Assembly: GCF_900114325.1 (NCBI RefSeq)
Contig: NZ_FOSR01000014.1
Coordinates: 1 to 64,000, forward strand
Direction: 5' to 3'
DNA: 64,000 bases
Origin: Rhodanobacter glycinis
GTDB taxonomy: Bacteria > Pseudomonadota > Gammaproteobacteria > Xanthomonadales > Rhodanobacteraceae
Shown: positions 15,927-25,311 of the stretch, in pieces
How positions within the stretch are numbered: position 1 is the first letter of the stretch
Layout of the letters: each line of letters begins with the position of its first letter
Notes under the pieces: model-generated
Databases searched by the model: none
What the model was told of the DNA's origin: nothing
The model's input: only the letters and a program-made list of their open reading frames with translations
Program-made: the position numbers and the translations under genes

Positions 15927-17642
15927 TCAGAGTGAGAACACGTAGAGGTGGCCGCCGAGCGGGATGCGCTTGACGGCGGGATCCTTGGCCATGTCGCCGC
16001 CCCAGATCGGCGTGGCACCGCCCCAGCCCGCCCAGAGCGACACGTACTGCTTGCCGTCGACCTTCCACGTGCTTGGTACGCCGATGACACCGGACGTCAT
16101 CTGCGGGCTCTTCCACAACACCTTGCCGGTCTTCGCATCGAACGCATAGAGGTAGCCGTCCGCACTGCCCGAGAACACCAGGCCACCGGCGGTGCTCAGC
16201 ATGCCGTCGTTCCACGGCAACGCCGACGGGTGGTGCCATGCCGGCTCACCGGTGTCGAGATTGATGGCGATCACGTCCCCCCACTGGCCCTTGAACTTCG
16301 GGTCGGCGGTGACATTGAACGTTTCGCCGAGGAACGGCAGGCCAGCCTTGTACGAAACCGTCGTACCACTGATGGTCATGCACGTGTGCATCGCCGGCAC
16401 GTAAGCCATGTGGGTTTCCGGATCGACCGAAATCGGCCACCAGTTCTTGCCGCCAAGGAAACTCGGGCAGGTGAACACCTGCTTGCCGATCGCCGGGCGC
16501 ATCGCCTCGTCGGTGGTCATCTGGCCGTCCTTGATGCCGTTGACCGAGGTCGCGGTGACGAATGGCTTGGCATAGATCAGCTTGCCGTCGGTGCGATCGA
16601 TCGCGTAGAACCAGCCGTTGCGGCTGGCCGAAACCAATGCCTTGTACGACTTGCCCTGGTAGCTGATGTCGGTGAGCACGGTCTCGTTGGTGCCGTCGTA
16701 GTCCCAGGTGTCATGGGGCGTGTACTGGTAGTGCCACTTGATCTTGCCGGTCGCGGGATCCATCGCGATCACGGAATCGGTGTACAGGTTCAGGCCCGGA
16801 CGCAGGGTCGCCAGCCACGGCCCGGGGTTGCCGACGCCCCAGAACAGCGTGTTGGTCTCCTGGTCGTAGGTGCCGGTTAGCCACGCGCCGCCGCCACCGG
16901 TCTTGTAGGCGCCTTTCGGCCAGGTGTCGCCACCCGGCTGGTTGGGAGCGGGAATCGTGTAGCTCGTCCACACCACTTTGCCGGTCTTCGCATTCAACGC
17001 GACGATGCGCCCGCGAGCGCCGTACTCGCCGCCGGACAGGCCCACGACCACCTTGTCCTTGACCACCAGCGGCGCCAGGGTCATCGCGTAACCGATGTCG
17101 GGCGCGATGATCTGCTTCTTCCACTCCACCTTGCCGGTCTTCGCGTCGAGCGCCACCACGTAATTGTCGAGGGTCGCCATGTACACCTCGTCACCGTGCA
17201 GCGCGACGCCACGATTGACGACATCGCAGCACACCGTCTTCAGCCCCACCTGCGAAAGGTCGTGCTGGTACTTCCACAGCAACTTGCCGGTCGTCGCCTG
17301 GAAAGCCAGCAACTCGTCCTTGGGCGTGGTGACGAACATGTAGTCGCCATTGACGATAGGCGGGGCTTCGTGACCCTGCTTGTAGGTACTCGTGTAGTCC
17401 CATACCTGCTTCAGGCCACTGACGTTGCCGGTGTTGATCTCCTTGAACGGCGCATAGCCGTTGCTCTTGTAGTCGCGTCGGTACATCAGCCAGCCGTTGT
17501 CGCTGGTGGCGTTGTCGAGTCTTGCATTGGTCACGGTCGGGTACGCGGGGGCGGCCGCCTGCGTCGCGGCATACGCCGCGCCGGTGAGGGCCATGACGGC
17601 AAGGCACAGGCTGGTCTTGCACAGCGTTTTCGAGAGAGTCAT
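15927..17642 (-). CDS. PQQ-dependent alcohol dehydrogenase with lanthanide-type WDYD motif
   Basis: Periplasmic quinoprotein of 571 residues, an eight-bladed propeller with repeated AxDAxTGKxxW motifs. Signal peptide MTLSKTLCKTSLCLAVMALTGAAYA. The vicinal disulfide C138-C139 (VCCDVVNRG), GGEYGARG metal-site Glu and NPGPW Asn are present. The catalytic region reads HDTW313-D314-Y315-D316; the second Asp is the extra ligand of XoxF/ExaF/PedH lanthanide enzymes, where calcium enzymes have Ala or Ser. ATG 17642 was preferred over 17654 because GGAGA lies at ideal distance. Substrate is likely a primary alcohol such as ethanol, judged from the adjacent aldehyde dehydrogenase and acs. Methanol cannot be excluded. 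Confidence 0.9.
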   Translation of the reverse strand: MTLSKTLCKTSLCLAVMALTGAAYAATQAAAPAYPTVTNARLDNATSDNGWLMYRRDYKSNGYAPFKEINTGNVSGLKQVWDYTSTYKQGHEAPPIVNGDYMFVTTPKDELLAFQATTGKLLWKYQHDLSQVGLKTVCCDVVNRGVALHGDEVYMATLDNYVVALDAKTGKVEWKKQIIAPDIGYAMTLAPLVVKDKVVVGLSGGEYGARGRIVALNAKTGKVVWTSYTIPAPNQPGGDTWPKGAYKTGGGGAWLTGTYDQETNTLFWGVGNPGPWLATLRPGLNLYTDSVIAMDPATGKIKWHYQYTPHDTWDYDGTNETVLTDISYQGKSYKALVSASRNGWFYAIDRTDGKLIYAKPFVTATSVNGIKDGQMTTDEAMRPAIGKQVFTCPSFLGGKNWWPISVDPETHMAYVPAMHTCMTISGTTVSYKAGLPFLGETFNVTADPKFKGQWGDVIAINLDTGEPAWHHPSALPWNDGMLSTAGGLVFSGSADGYLYAFDAKTGKVLWKSPQMTSGVIGVPSTWKVDGKQYVSLWAGWGGATPIWGGDMAKDPAVKRIPLGGHLYVFSL

Positions 17643-17675
17643 CGGAGTCTCCATGGTCAGATGGGTTGCTTGCGG

Positions 17676-18866
17676 TCAGAAGAAAATGATGCCGCCGGCC
17701 GAGAAGCCGTTCATGCGCTCGTTGTTGCCGAGGAAATCCTTCGAACGGGTCTGGCTCAGTTCCACGTCGAGGGTCACACTCTTGGTGAGGGCGTAGTAGA
17801 CGCCGGCCGTGACGTTGCTGTTGGACTTGAAATCCCCGGCGCTGACGAGATCCTTGCGGTTGCGGCTGATGCCACCGCTCAGGCCGAGCTTCAGTTTCGG
17901 AGTGAGCTGATAACTGCCCTGCAACAGGTAGTTGACGCCCGTGACGTTGCCCTGGTCGCCGTCGGTGAGGATGCCCAGGCCGCGACCGGCCTGTATGTTG
18001 GCGAGCAGGCCGAAGCCGTTGGCCGTGTAGCTGGCGCCGATCTCGCCCAGGGTCATGTTGAAACTGTCGGGCGTGGCCCCGGCCGCGTAGAATTTCTGCT
18101 GCTTCGCACCCACCCAACCCTTGAATCCGCCACTGGCGTAGCTGAGCTGCACCTGGACCTGCGGGTCGGTGCGCGAGTCGTAGATGCCGGTGTTGTCGAC
18201 CGGGCTGAATACGCCACCGGTGAAGGTGAAGCCCGACATGCTGGGCGAGGTGTAGGTGATCTGGCTGTAGCTGCCGACGTAGGTGTAGCCCGCGCCGATG
18301 TGGCCCAGCGCGACCCGGCCGCGCTGGGTGGCCTGGACCGGTGCACCAGCGCCGAGCAAGGTCATGTCGGTGAGGGTGGCGTTGAGCCCGAAGATGCCGT
18401 AGTCGCGGCCGAGCTTGACCGTGCCAAAGCCAGTGGTGCCCACCGTGAAATACGCCTGGCGAACATCGACGCCGCTGTTCGCCGACAGCGCGTTCGAGGT
18501 GGCGATGGGTACCGCCAGGCCGACCTCGGCCCCCAGGTCGTAGCCGTCCTGGGTCGTGGTGATCCTGGTGATCAGCTCGTTCGGCAACAGGCCATTGCCG
18601 ATCGTGGTGCGATCCTTCTGGCCGCCGCAGCCAAGCGTCTTGCCGGCCAGTGCGGTGCCGCCCACGGTGTCGCCCGAGCAGCTCGTGACCGTGTAGAAAC
18701 CGTTGGCGAAACCGCTGAAGTCAACGGTCCAGCCATTGGCGCTGAACGAGGTCGCGCTGGCCGCGAGAGGACATCCCGCGAGCGCGATGGCCAGGGCGAG
18801 GCCGCATCGGCGCCCCCCAGGCGCGCGGCCGTGCTTTCGTATCGTCGATGTTGTTGCGTTTTTCAT
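17676..18866 (-). CDS. Gram-negative general porin
   Basis: A 396-residue outer-membrane porin of the porin_4/OmpC-like family. After a signal peptide (LALAIALAGCPLAASA) come typical porin elements: NGWTVDFSGFANGFYTV, the constriction-loop region VDVRQAYFTVGTTGFGTVKLGRDYG with the classic GxxxLGR, the ITYTSPSMSGFTFTGGVFSP strand pair and a final aromatic residue (GGIIFF). Start MKNATTST follows GGGGAGGGGATTC. It is between the aldehyde and alcohol dehydrogenases on the same strand, suggesting alcohol or acid passage across the outer membrane. Confidence 0.88.
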   Translation of the reverse strand: MKNATTSTIRKHGRAPGGRRCGLALAIALAGCPLAASATSFSANGWTVDFSGFANGFYTVTSCSGDTVGGTALAGKTLGCGGQKDRTTIGNGLLPNELITRITTTQDGYDLGAEVGLAVPIATSNALSANSGVDVRQAYFTVGTTGFGTVKLGRDYGIFGLNATLTDMTLLGAGAPVQATQRGRVALGHIGAGYTYVGSYSQITYTSPSMSGFTFTGGVFSPVDNTGIYDSRTDPQVQVQLSYASGGFKGWVGAKQQKFYAAGATPDSFNMTLGEIGASYTANGFGLLANIQAGRGLGILTDGDQGNVTGVNYLLQGSYQLTPKLKLGLSGGISRNRKDLVSAGDFKSNSNVTAGVYYALTKSVTLDVELSQTRSKDFLGNNERMNGFSAGGIIFF

Positions 18867-19109
18867 GAATCCCCTCCCCAATTCGGCGCGACGATCCGGC
18901 TGCCATCCGATCCGTCGCATATCGATGGTCAAGTGGGTCCTTGCGGACCGGGACAGACATCTGGCGGCGACTTCGGCCTTGTCGTGCAGCGCGCCGCCTG
19001 CACGTCCCCTGATCAGGCCGTTCCCCGCTACTCGGTGCCATCCATGGCGTACAGCGTTCCCACGCACATCGGCGCGCGGCCATCCGAGGGACGGCCGTGC
19101 AGACGCTTG

Positions 19110-20630
<1,521 letters not shown>

Positions 20631-20668
20631 GGGTCGTGCTCCGTGTTGGTTTGGACGTCCATCCACGT

Positions 20669-20684
20669 CGCAAGGGCTGTGCCA
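20669..20684 (-). promoter_or_regulatory. Sigma-54 promoter of the aldehyde dehydrogenase gene
   Basis: Minus strand TGGCACA-GCCC-TTGCG has invariant GG and GC at the right spacing for RpoN and ends 38 bp before the ATG at 20630. It probably drives the whole downstream co-oriented block, at least its first genes. Confidence 0.85.
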
Positions 20685-20760
20685 ACCGCCGATGTGTACC
20701 TGCAGCTACTGCACTGCCGCATGCCATACGGCACAGCAAAATCACGAATCGATGTTTTTA

Positions 20761-20773
20761 TTGCGCGGCGCAA
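20761..20773. promoter_or_regulatory. Short palindrome in the aldehyde dehydrogenase/activator intergenic region
   Basis: TTGCGC-G-GCGCAA is a perfect 6-bp-arm palindrome located between the sigma-54 promoter and the activator palindrome. It shares the GCGCAA/TTGCG core with the longer palindrome, so it could be a second, weaker site for the same protein. Speculative. Confidence 0.4.
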
Positions 20774-20847
20774 CAGATCAACGCAGGGCCGTCACTTGCA
20801 AACCGACCCCGAATCGTTGTTGTGTGGAGAAACAGCTCGTGGATCAC

Positions 20848-20864
20848 TGTCGCAATTTGCGACA
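20848..20864. promoter_or_regulatory. Perfect palindrome, probable upstream activating site of the AcoR-type regulator
   Basis: TGTCGCAA-T-TTGCGACA has perfect 8-bp arms. It lies 164 bp upstream of the sigma-54 promoter of exaC (typical enhancer distance) and ends 20 bp before the regulator's ATG, so it could serve activation of exaC and autoregulation together. Confidence 0.75.
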
Positions 20865-20884
20865 ACCGACCGGAGACACATCCG

Positions 20885-22756
20885 ATGCCGCTGCCACCGC
20901 GCCAGGCCATCAGCACCGCCCGCCAACGCTTCTTCGAAGCCGGCACGAACCCGCAAGGGCTGGTGGGCGAAACCATCCTCGCCTCGTGGCGGCGCTGCCG
21001 CGCGCTGGGCCTGGTTCCCGATCGGCAGCTGCAGCTGGAACCGCCCGAACAACCCTCGCTGTGCGAATTGCGTGACCGCAACGAGGCGCTGATCCGCCTG
21101 TGCAAGCCGGAACTGGAACTGCTCTACTCGGACGCGCATACCTGCGACAGCATCGTCATCCTCACCGCGCCGGACAGCACCATCGTCGAGGCCCGCGGCA
21201 GCACCGGGTTCCTGGACAAGGCCGCACGGGTGGCGCTGCGTCCCGGCGTCAGCTGGAGCGAAAACTTCATCGGCACCAACGCCATCGGCACGGCGCTGCA
21301 CGAGCGGCGGCCGGTGGAAGTGCGCGGCGCCGAGCACTACTTCGGCGCGCATCGCCTGCTGAGCTGCTCGGCCTCGCCGATCCTGGACGGCCAGGGCCGC
21401 GCCATCGGGCTGCTCGACATTTCGGGCGAATCGAGCGTGCATCACACGCATGCGCTGGGCATGGTGCAGCTGGCGGTTGGCCAGATCGAACGGCGCCTGC
21501 TGGAACGCGAGACAGCCGGCCGCGATGTCATCCGCCTGCACTTCGACACGGCCCTGCTCGACACGCCGCGCGAAGGCGTGCTGGTGTTCGAGGAGCAGCG
21601 GCTGGTGGCGGCGAACCGGCACGCGATCCAGATGCTGGGGCTGGACTGGAGCGAACTGGGCCGCCGCCGCTATGACGAGCTGTTCGACTCAGCCAAGCCG
21701 CCGTGCCACCAGGTGGTCGCGCTGCGTGGCCCCGGCGGCGAGATCTTCCACGCCCGGCGCCAGGGCGGCGACGGCAGGCGTATTGCGGTCACGGGAACGC
21801 TGCCGCCGAGCCGGCCGGCTACGCCCGCCGCGCCGACGACCTTCTTCGATGCAGCGCAGGAAGCGCAGCTGGTCCGCGGCGCGCGCCTGCTCGACGCCGA
21901 CATTCCGCTGCTGCTGCAGGGCGAGACCGGCACCGGCAAGGAAGTGTGGGCGCGCGAACTGCACCGGCGCAGCCACCGCGCCCATGGCCCCTTCGTCGCG
22001 ATCAACTGCGCCGCCCTGCCCGAAAGCCTGATCGAGTCCGAACTGTTCGGTTACCAGGCCGGCGCATTCACCGGCGCCCGGCGCACCGGCGCGCCGGGCC
22101 TGCTGCGCGAGGCCGACGGCGGCGTGCTGTTCCTCGACGAGATCGGCGACATGCCGGCGCCGCTGCAGAGCCGCCTGCTGCGCGTGCTGCAGGAACGCGA
22201 AGTGACTCCGCTGGGCGGCGGCAGCCCGGTGAAAGTGGATTTCGCGTTGATCACCGCCACCCTGCGGCAGCTGGACGCCGACGTTACCGCCGGACGCTTC
22301 CGCGCCGATCTCTACTACCGCATCGCCCAGTCCAGCATCATGCTGCCGCCGTTGCGCGAACGCGCCGACCGTGCCGCGCTGATCGCCTGGCTCTGGCAAC
22401 AGCCGGGCACCGAAGCAGCGCGCGTCACGCTGGCGCCGGAGGCTCTCGCGCAGCTGTCGGACTATCCCTGGCCCGGCAATGTGCGACAACTGCTCGGCGT
22501 ACTGAAATCCCTGCTTGCCCTGGCCGAACCGGGTACCACGGTGACGCCCGCCGACTTGCCCGGGTTCATGCACCAGCCGCCGCCCACCGGCACGACCGCG
22601 CCAAGCATCAGCCACCCGCACGCGGTGCCCCGGCTCGACACCCTGGCGCAGGAAACCATGCAGGCCGCCCTGGACGCCTGCAGCGGCAACGTGTCCGATG
22701 CCGCGCGCCGACTCGGGGTCAGCCGCAGCACGTTGTATCGACGGCTGCGGCTTTGA
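20885..22756 (+). CDS. acoR: Sigma-54-dependent activator, AcoR type
   Basis: A 623-residue enhancer-binding protein. The N-terminus has a GAF sensor region (GVSWSENFIGTNAIGTALHERRPVEV, typical of AcoR). The AAA+ domain covers about residues 320-545 with LLLQGETGTGKEVWARELH (Walker A), sigma-54 contact loop GAFTGA and VLFLDEIGDMP (Walker B). A Fis-type HTH closes the protein (CSGNVSDAARRLGVSRSTLYRRL). It is divergent from exaC and upstream of a sigma-54 promoter, so it most likely activates the alcohol/acetaldehyde genes in response to an aldehyde- or acetoin-like effector. The start at 20885 follows CGGAGA. Symbol by family; the effector is inferred. Confidence 0.9.
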   Translation: MPLPPRQAISTARQRFFEAGTNPQGLVGETILASWRRCRALGLVPDRQLQLEPPEQPSLCELRDRNEALIRLCKPELELLYSDAHTCDSIVILTAPDSTIVEARGSTGFLDKAARVALRPGVSWSENFIGTNAIGTALHERRPVEVRGAEHYFGAHRLLSCSASPILDGQGRAIGLLDISGESSVHHTHALGMVQLAVGQIERRLLERETAGRDVIRLHFDTALLDTPREGVLVFEEQRLVAANRHAIQMLGLDWSELGRRRYDELFDSAKPPCHQVVALRGPGGEIFHARRQGGDGRRIAVTGTLPPSRPATPAAPTTFFDAAQEAQLVRGARLLDADIPLLLQGETGTGKEVWARELHRRSHRAHGPFVAINCAALPESLIESELFGYQAGAFTGARRTGAPGLLREADGGVLFLDEIGDMPAPLQSRLLRVLQEREVTPLGGGSPVKVDFALITATLRQLDADVTAGRFRADLYYRIAQSSIMLPPLRERADRAALIAWLWQQPGTEAARVTLAPEALAQLSDYPWPGNVRQLLGVLKSLLALAEPGTTVTPADLPGFMHQPPPTGTTAPSISHPHAVPRLDTLAQETMQAALDACSGNVSDAARRLGVSRSTLYRRLRL

Positions 22757-22787
22757 TCGCGCGGCATGGCCGGCGCCCCGCGTCCGT

Positions 22788-23774
22788 TCAGCGACCGGCC
22801 CCAGCCGCCAGCACGCCCTTTCCGGGCGCCGGCATCACGCCGGCACCGGGCAATACCATGCCCATCCGGCATGCCGGCACGTTGGTGCGCTGGAACAGTT
22901 CGTGCACCCACTCGATGAAGGCCTGCACGCGCGCCGACAGGTGCTTCTTCTGCGGGTAGACGATCCACACCGGCGAGCCGGTGGAGATGGTGTCTTCCAT
23001 GATCACCTTGAGCTTGCCGTAGCCGATCGCGCTGGCAGCCAGCCAGTGCGGCGTCTGGATGATGCCCAGCCCGGCGATGGCGGCCTGAATCACCGACTCG
23101 CCGTCGTTGATCAGCAGGTGCGCGTCGATATCCAGCGCGATGCGCCCGTCCGGCGTGTCGAACTGCCACTGGTAGGGGCGGCCGCTGGTGGGATAGATGT
23201 AGTTGATGCAGTGGTGCTGCTTGAGATCGTCGATGCTGACGGGAGCGCCATGGCGTTCGAGGTAGCTCGGTGACGCGCACAGCACGTTGCTGAAATAACC
23301 GAGCTTGCGCGCGATCAGGTTGGAATCTTCCAGCTCGCCCATGCGGATCGCGCAGTCGATGCCTTCCTCGATCAGGCCGATGTTGCGGTCGCTCATCGAC
23401 AGCTCCAGCCGGATATCGGGAAAGCGCGCTTCGAACTCGGCGAGGTTGGGGATCAACGCCGCCCGACCCACCGACACGTTCACCGCCACGCGCAGCTTGC
23501 CCTTGGGCTTGGTGCGGGCGTAGTTCAACGCCTCCACCGCCTCGCCCAGGTCAGCCAGAATGTCCTTGCAGCGCTGGTAGAATGATTCGCCGTCGTCGGT
23601 AAGTCGCAGCGCCCGCGTGCTGCGGAACAGCAGGCGAACGCCGATCTGTTCTTCCAGCCGGGACACCGCCCGACTGACCCCGGACGGCGTCATGCCGAGC
23701 TGGGCGGCGGCGGCCGCAAAACTCTTCGCTTCGACCACGCGAACGAAGCTGGATATTGCCGAGAAGTCTTCCAT
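22788..23774 (-). CDS. LysR-family transcriptional regulator
   Basis: A 328-residue regulator with N-terminal winged HTH (SFAAAAAQLGMTPSGVSRAVSRLEEQIGVRLLFRSTRALRLTDDG) and a substrate-binding domain of the CrgA/DsdC-like class (LRVAVNVSVGRAALIPNLAEFEARFPDIRLELS, DCAIRMGEL). The C-terminal ~25 residues (MGMVLPGAGVMPAPGKGVLAAGAGR) are low complexity and beyond the usual end. ATG 23774 was chosen; GTG 23783 is possible. It is divergent from an RND efflux operon, the usual arrangement for pump regulators, so it probably controls that operon. Confidence 0.88.
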   Translation of the reverse strand: MEDFSAISSFVRVVEAKSFAAAAAQLGMTPSGVSRAVSRLEEQIGVRLLFRSTRALRLTDDGESFYQRCKDILADLGEAVEALNYARTKPKGKLRVAVNVSVGRAALIPNLAEFEARFPDIRLELSMSDRNIGLIEEGIDCAIRMGELEDSNLIARKLGYFSNVLCASPSYLERHGAPVSIDDLKQHHCINYIYPTSGRPYQWQFDTPDGRIALDIDAHLLINDGESVIQAAIAGLGIIQTPHWLAASAIGYGKLKVIMEDTISTGSPVWIVYPQKKHLSARVQAFIEWVHELFQRTNVPACRMGMVLPGAGVMPAPGKGVLAAGAGR

Positions 23775-23834
23775 ACCTGTCACCGTCGTGTCATTCGTGA
23801 CTCGCAGTCACGATTGGTGTGCGCTCGAAAGGGG

Positions 23835-23863
23835 TTAACTGTACCGTACAGTATTTATATTAT
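23835..23863 (+). promoter_or_regulatory. Promoter of the RND operon
   Basis: TTAACT (23835-23840), 17-bp spacer, TATTAT (23858-23863) forms a near-consensus sigma-70 promoter 54 bp before the adaptor start codon, in a local AT-rich stretch. Confidence 0.65.
23838..23852. promoter_or_regulatory. Palindromic operator inside the RND promoter
   Basis: ACTGTAC-C-GTACAGT is a perfect 7-bp-arm palindrome occupying the -35/-10 spacer. Its dense dyad resembles TetR-family operators of efflux systems more than the T-N11-A boxes of LysR proteins. No TetR gene is adjacent, so the repressor would be encoded elsewhere. Confidence 0.75.
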
Positions 23864-23916
23864 CACGCCCCCACCGTGCTGCGTTGCCGCACGGCCCCAC
23901 TCCCCGGAGCGTGACA

Positions 23917-25197
23917 ATGAAGAAGAAACTGATCCTTGCCGGCCTCGTCGTGGTGGCCGTCGCCGGCAGCTGGGCCTTGCTCGGCAGCCACGGCGAAAGC
24001 CATGCCCAGGCGGCCGCCGGCGGTCCGCCCGACGTCACCGTGGCCCCCGCCTTGCTGCGTTCGGTCAGCGACAGCGCCGAATTCACCGGCCACGTGCAGG
24101 CCGTCGATACCGTGCAGGTACGTCCGCGCGTGGGCGGCTACGTCGACGCGGTGGCCTTCAAGGAAGGCGCCCTGGTACACAAGGGTGACGTGCTGTTCCG
24201 CATCGACCCGCGCCCATTCCAGGCCGAGGTCGACCGGCTCGCCGCCCAGCGCGACCAGGCCCGTGCCGCGCTGAAACTGGCCCGTGACGACGCCAGCCGC
24301 GCCACGCGCCTGCTCGCCCAGCATGCCATCGCCAAGGCCGAGGCCGACCGCCAGACCACCGCTGCGCAAAGCGCACAGGCCGCACTCGCGGCGGCCAACG
24401 CGGCGCTGGCATCGGCGCAGTTGAATCTCGGCTTCACCCAGGTGCGCGCGCCGATCGACGGCCGCGTCAGCAATGTGCGCGTCACCCCCGGCAACCTGGT
24501 TTCCAGCGCCGACGTGCTGACCAGCGTGGTCTCGGTGAATCCGGTCTACGTGTATTTCGACGTGGACGAACAGACCTGGCTGAAGCTCGACCACCTGCGC
24601 GCCAAGGCTCGCCAGGGCGGCCACGTCGCGCACATCGGCGCCGCGATGGAGTTGACCGACGAAAGTGGCTACCCGCATGCGGGCCAGCTCGATTTCGTCG
24701 ACAACCAGTTGCACGTCGATTCCGGCACGATGCGGCTGCGCGCGGTGTTCAACAACCACGACGGCCTGTTCACTCCCGGCCTGTACGCCCGCGTGCGCCT
24801 GCAAAGCGGCCAACCGAAACCGCGCCTGCTGATCGACGACCGCGCGGTCGGCACCGACCTCGGCAACCAGTTCGTCTACGTGGTCGACAAGGAGCACAAG
24901 GTGCAATACCGGCGCATCAGCACCGGCCCGCTGGTCGATGGGCTGCGCGTGGTCGAGAACGGCCTGAAAGCCGGCGACAAGGTGGTGGTGAACGGCCTGC
25001 AGCATGTGCGTCCCGGTGTCGAGGTGAATCCGCAGCTGGTGGCCATGACCTATCGGCTCAACGCACGCGACAAGGCGTTGGTGGAAGCGACCGCGCCGGC
25101 TTCCCGCGATGCGGACACTGCGCAGGCCAACCATGGCGCCGCTGCATCGCCTATTGCATCCCTCTCCCCCCGGGAGAGGGTGCCGGCAGGCGGGTGA
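23917..25197 (+). CDS. RND efflux periplasmic adaptor subunit
   Basis: Membrane-fusion protein of 426 residues linking an inner-membrane RND pump to an outer-membrane channel. N-terminal signal/anchor MKKKLILAGLVVVAVAGSWALL; barrel-sandwich halves VQVRPRVGGYVDAVAFKEGALVHKGDVLFRIDP and FTQVRAPIDGRVSNVRVTPGNLVSSAD flank an Ala-rich coiled-coil hairpin (about residues 100-165). The beta-barrel and membrane-proximal domains follow. The last dozen residues (SLSPRERVPAGG) are encoded by a dispersed palindromic repeat and are not family sequence. It is first gene of the operon. Confidence 0.92.
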   Translation: MKKKLILAGLVVVAVAGSWALLGSHGESHAQAAAGGPPDVTVAPALLRSVSDSAEFTGHVQAVDTVQVRPRVGGYVDAVAFKEGALVHKGDVLFRIDPRPFQAEVDRLAAQRDQARAALKLARDDASRATRLLAQHAIAKAEADRQTTAAQSAQAALAAANAALASAQLNLGFTQVRAPIDGRVSNVRVTPGNLVSSADVLTSVVSVNPVYVYFDVDEQTWLKLDHLRAKARQGGHVAHIGAAMELTDESGYPHAGQLDFVDNQLHVDSGTMRLRAVFNNHDGLFTPGLYARVRLQSGQPKPRLLIDDRAVGTDLGNQFVYVVDKEHKVQYRRISTGPLVDGLRVVENGLKAGDKVVVNGLQHVRPGVEVNPQLVAMTYRLNARDKALVEATAPASRDADTAQANHGAAASPIASLSPRERVPAGG

Positions 25198-25278
25198 GGG
25201 TACGGCCCGCGCGCCGCCTCGAAAGCTTCGCCGAACCCTCATCCGCCCTGCGGGCACCTTCTCCCGACGGGAGAAGGA
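25160..25278. repeat. Inverted repeat pair (CCCTCTCCC type) between adaptor and pump genes
   Basis: CCCTCTCCCCCCGGGAGAGGG plus GCAGGCGGGTGAGGG (25160-25200) is mirrored by CCCTCATCCGCCCTGC plus CTTCTCCCGACGGGAGAAGG (25236-25279). Each side has its own hairpin. The left arm overlaps the adaptor's stop region. In an operon this could stabilise or attenuate the mRNA between the two genes. Confidence 0.8.
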
Positions 25279-25311
25279 AGGACCCGCACGACGTGACCCC
25301 AAGGTAACCCC

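Noticed and set aside
19036-19050. Sigma-54-like TGGCACCGAGTAGC upstream of the porin gene
   Set aside because: Spacing between GG and GC elements is one base short and the -12 part is poor; too weak to call.
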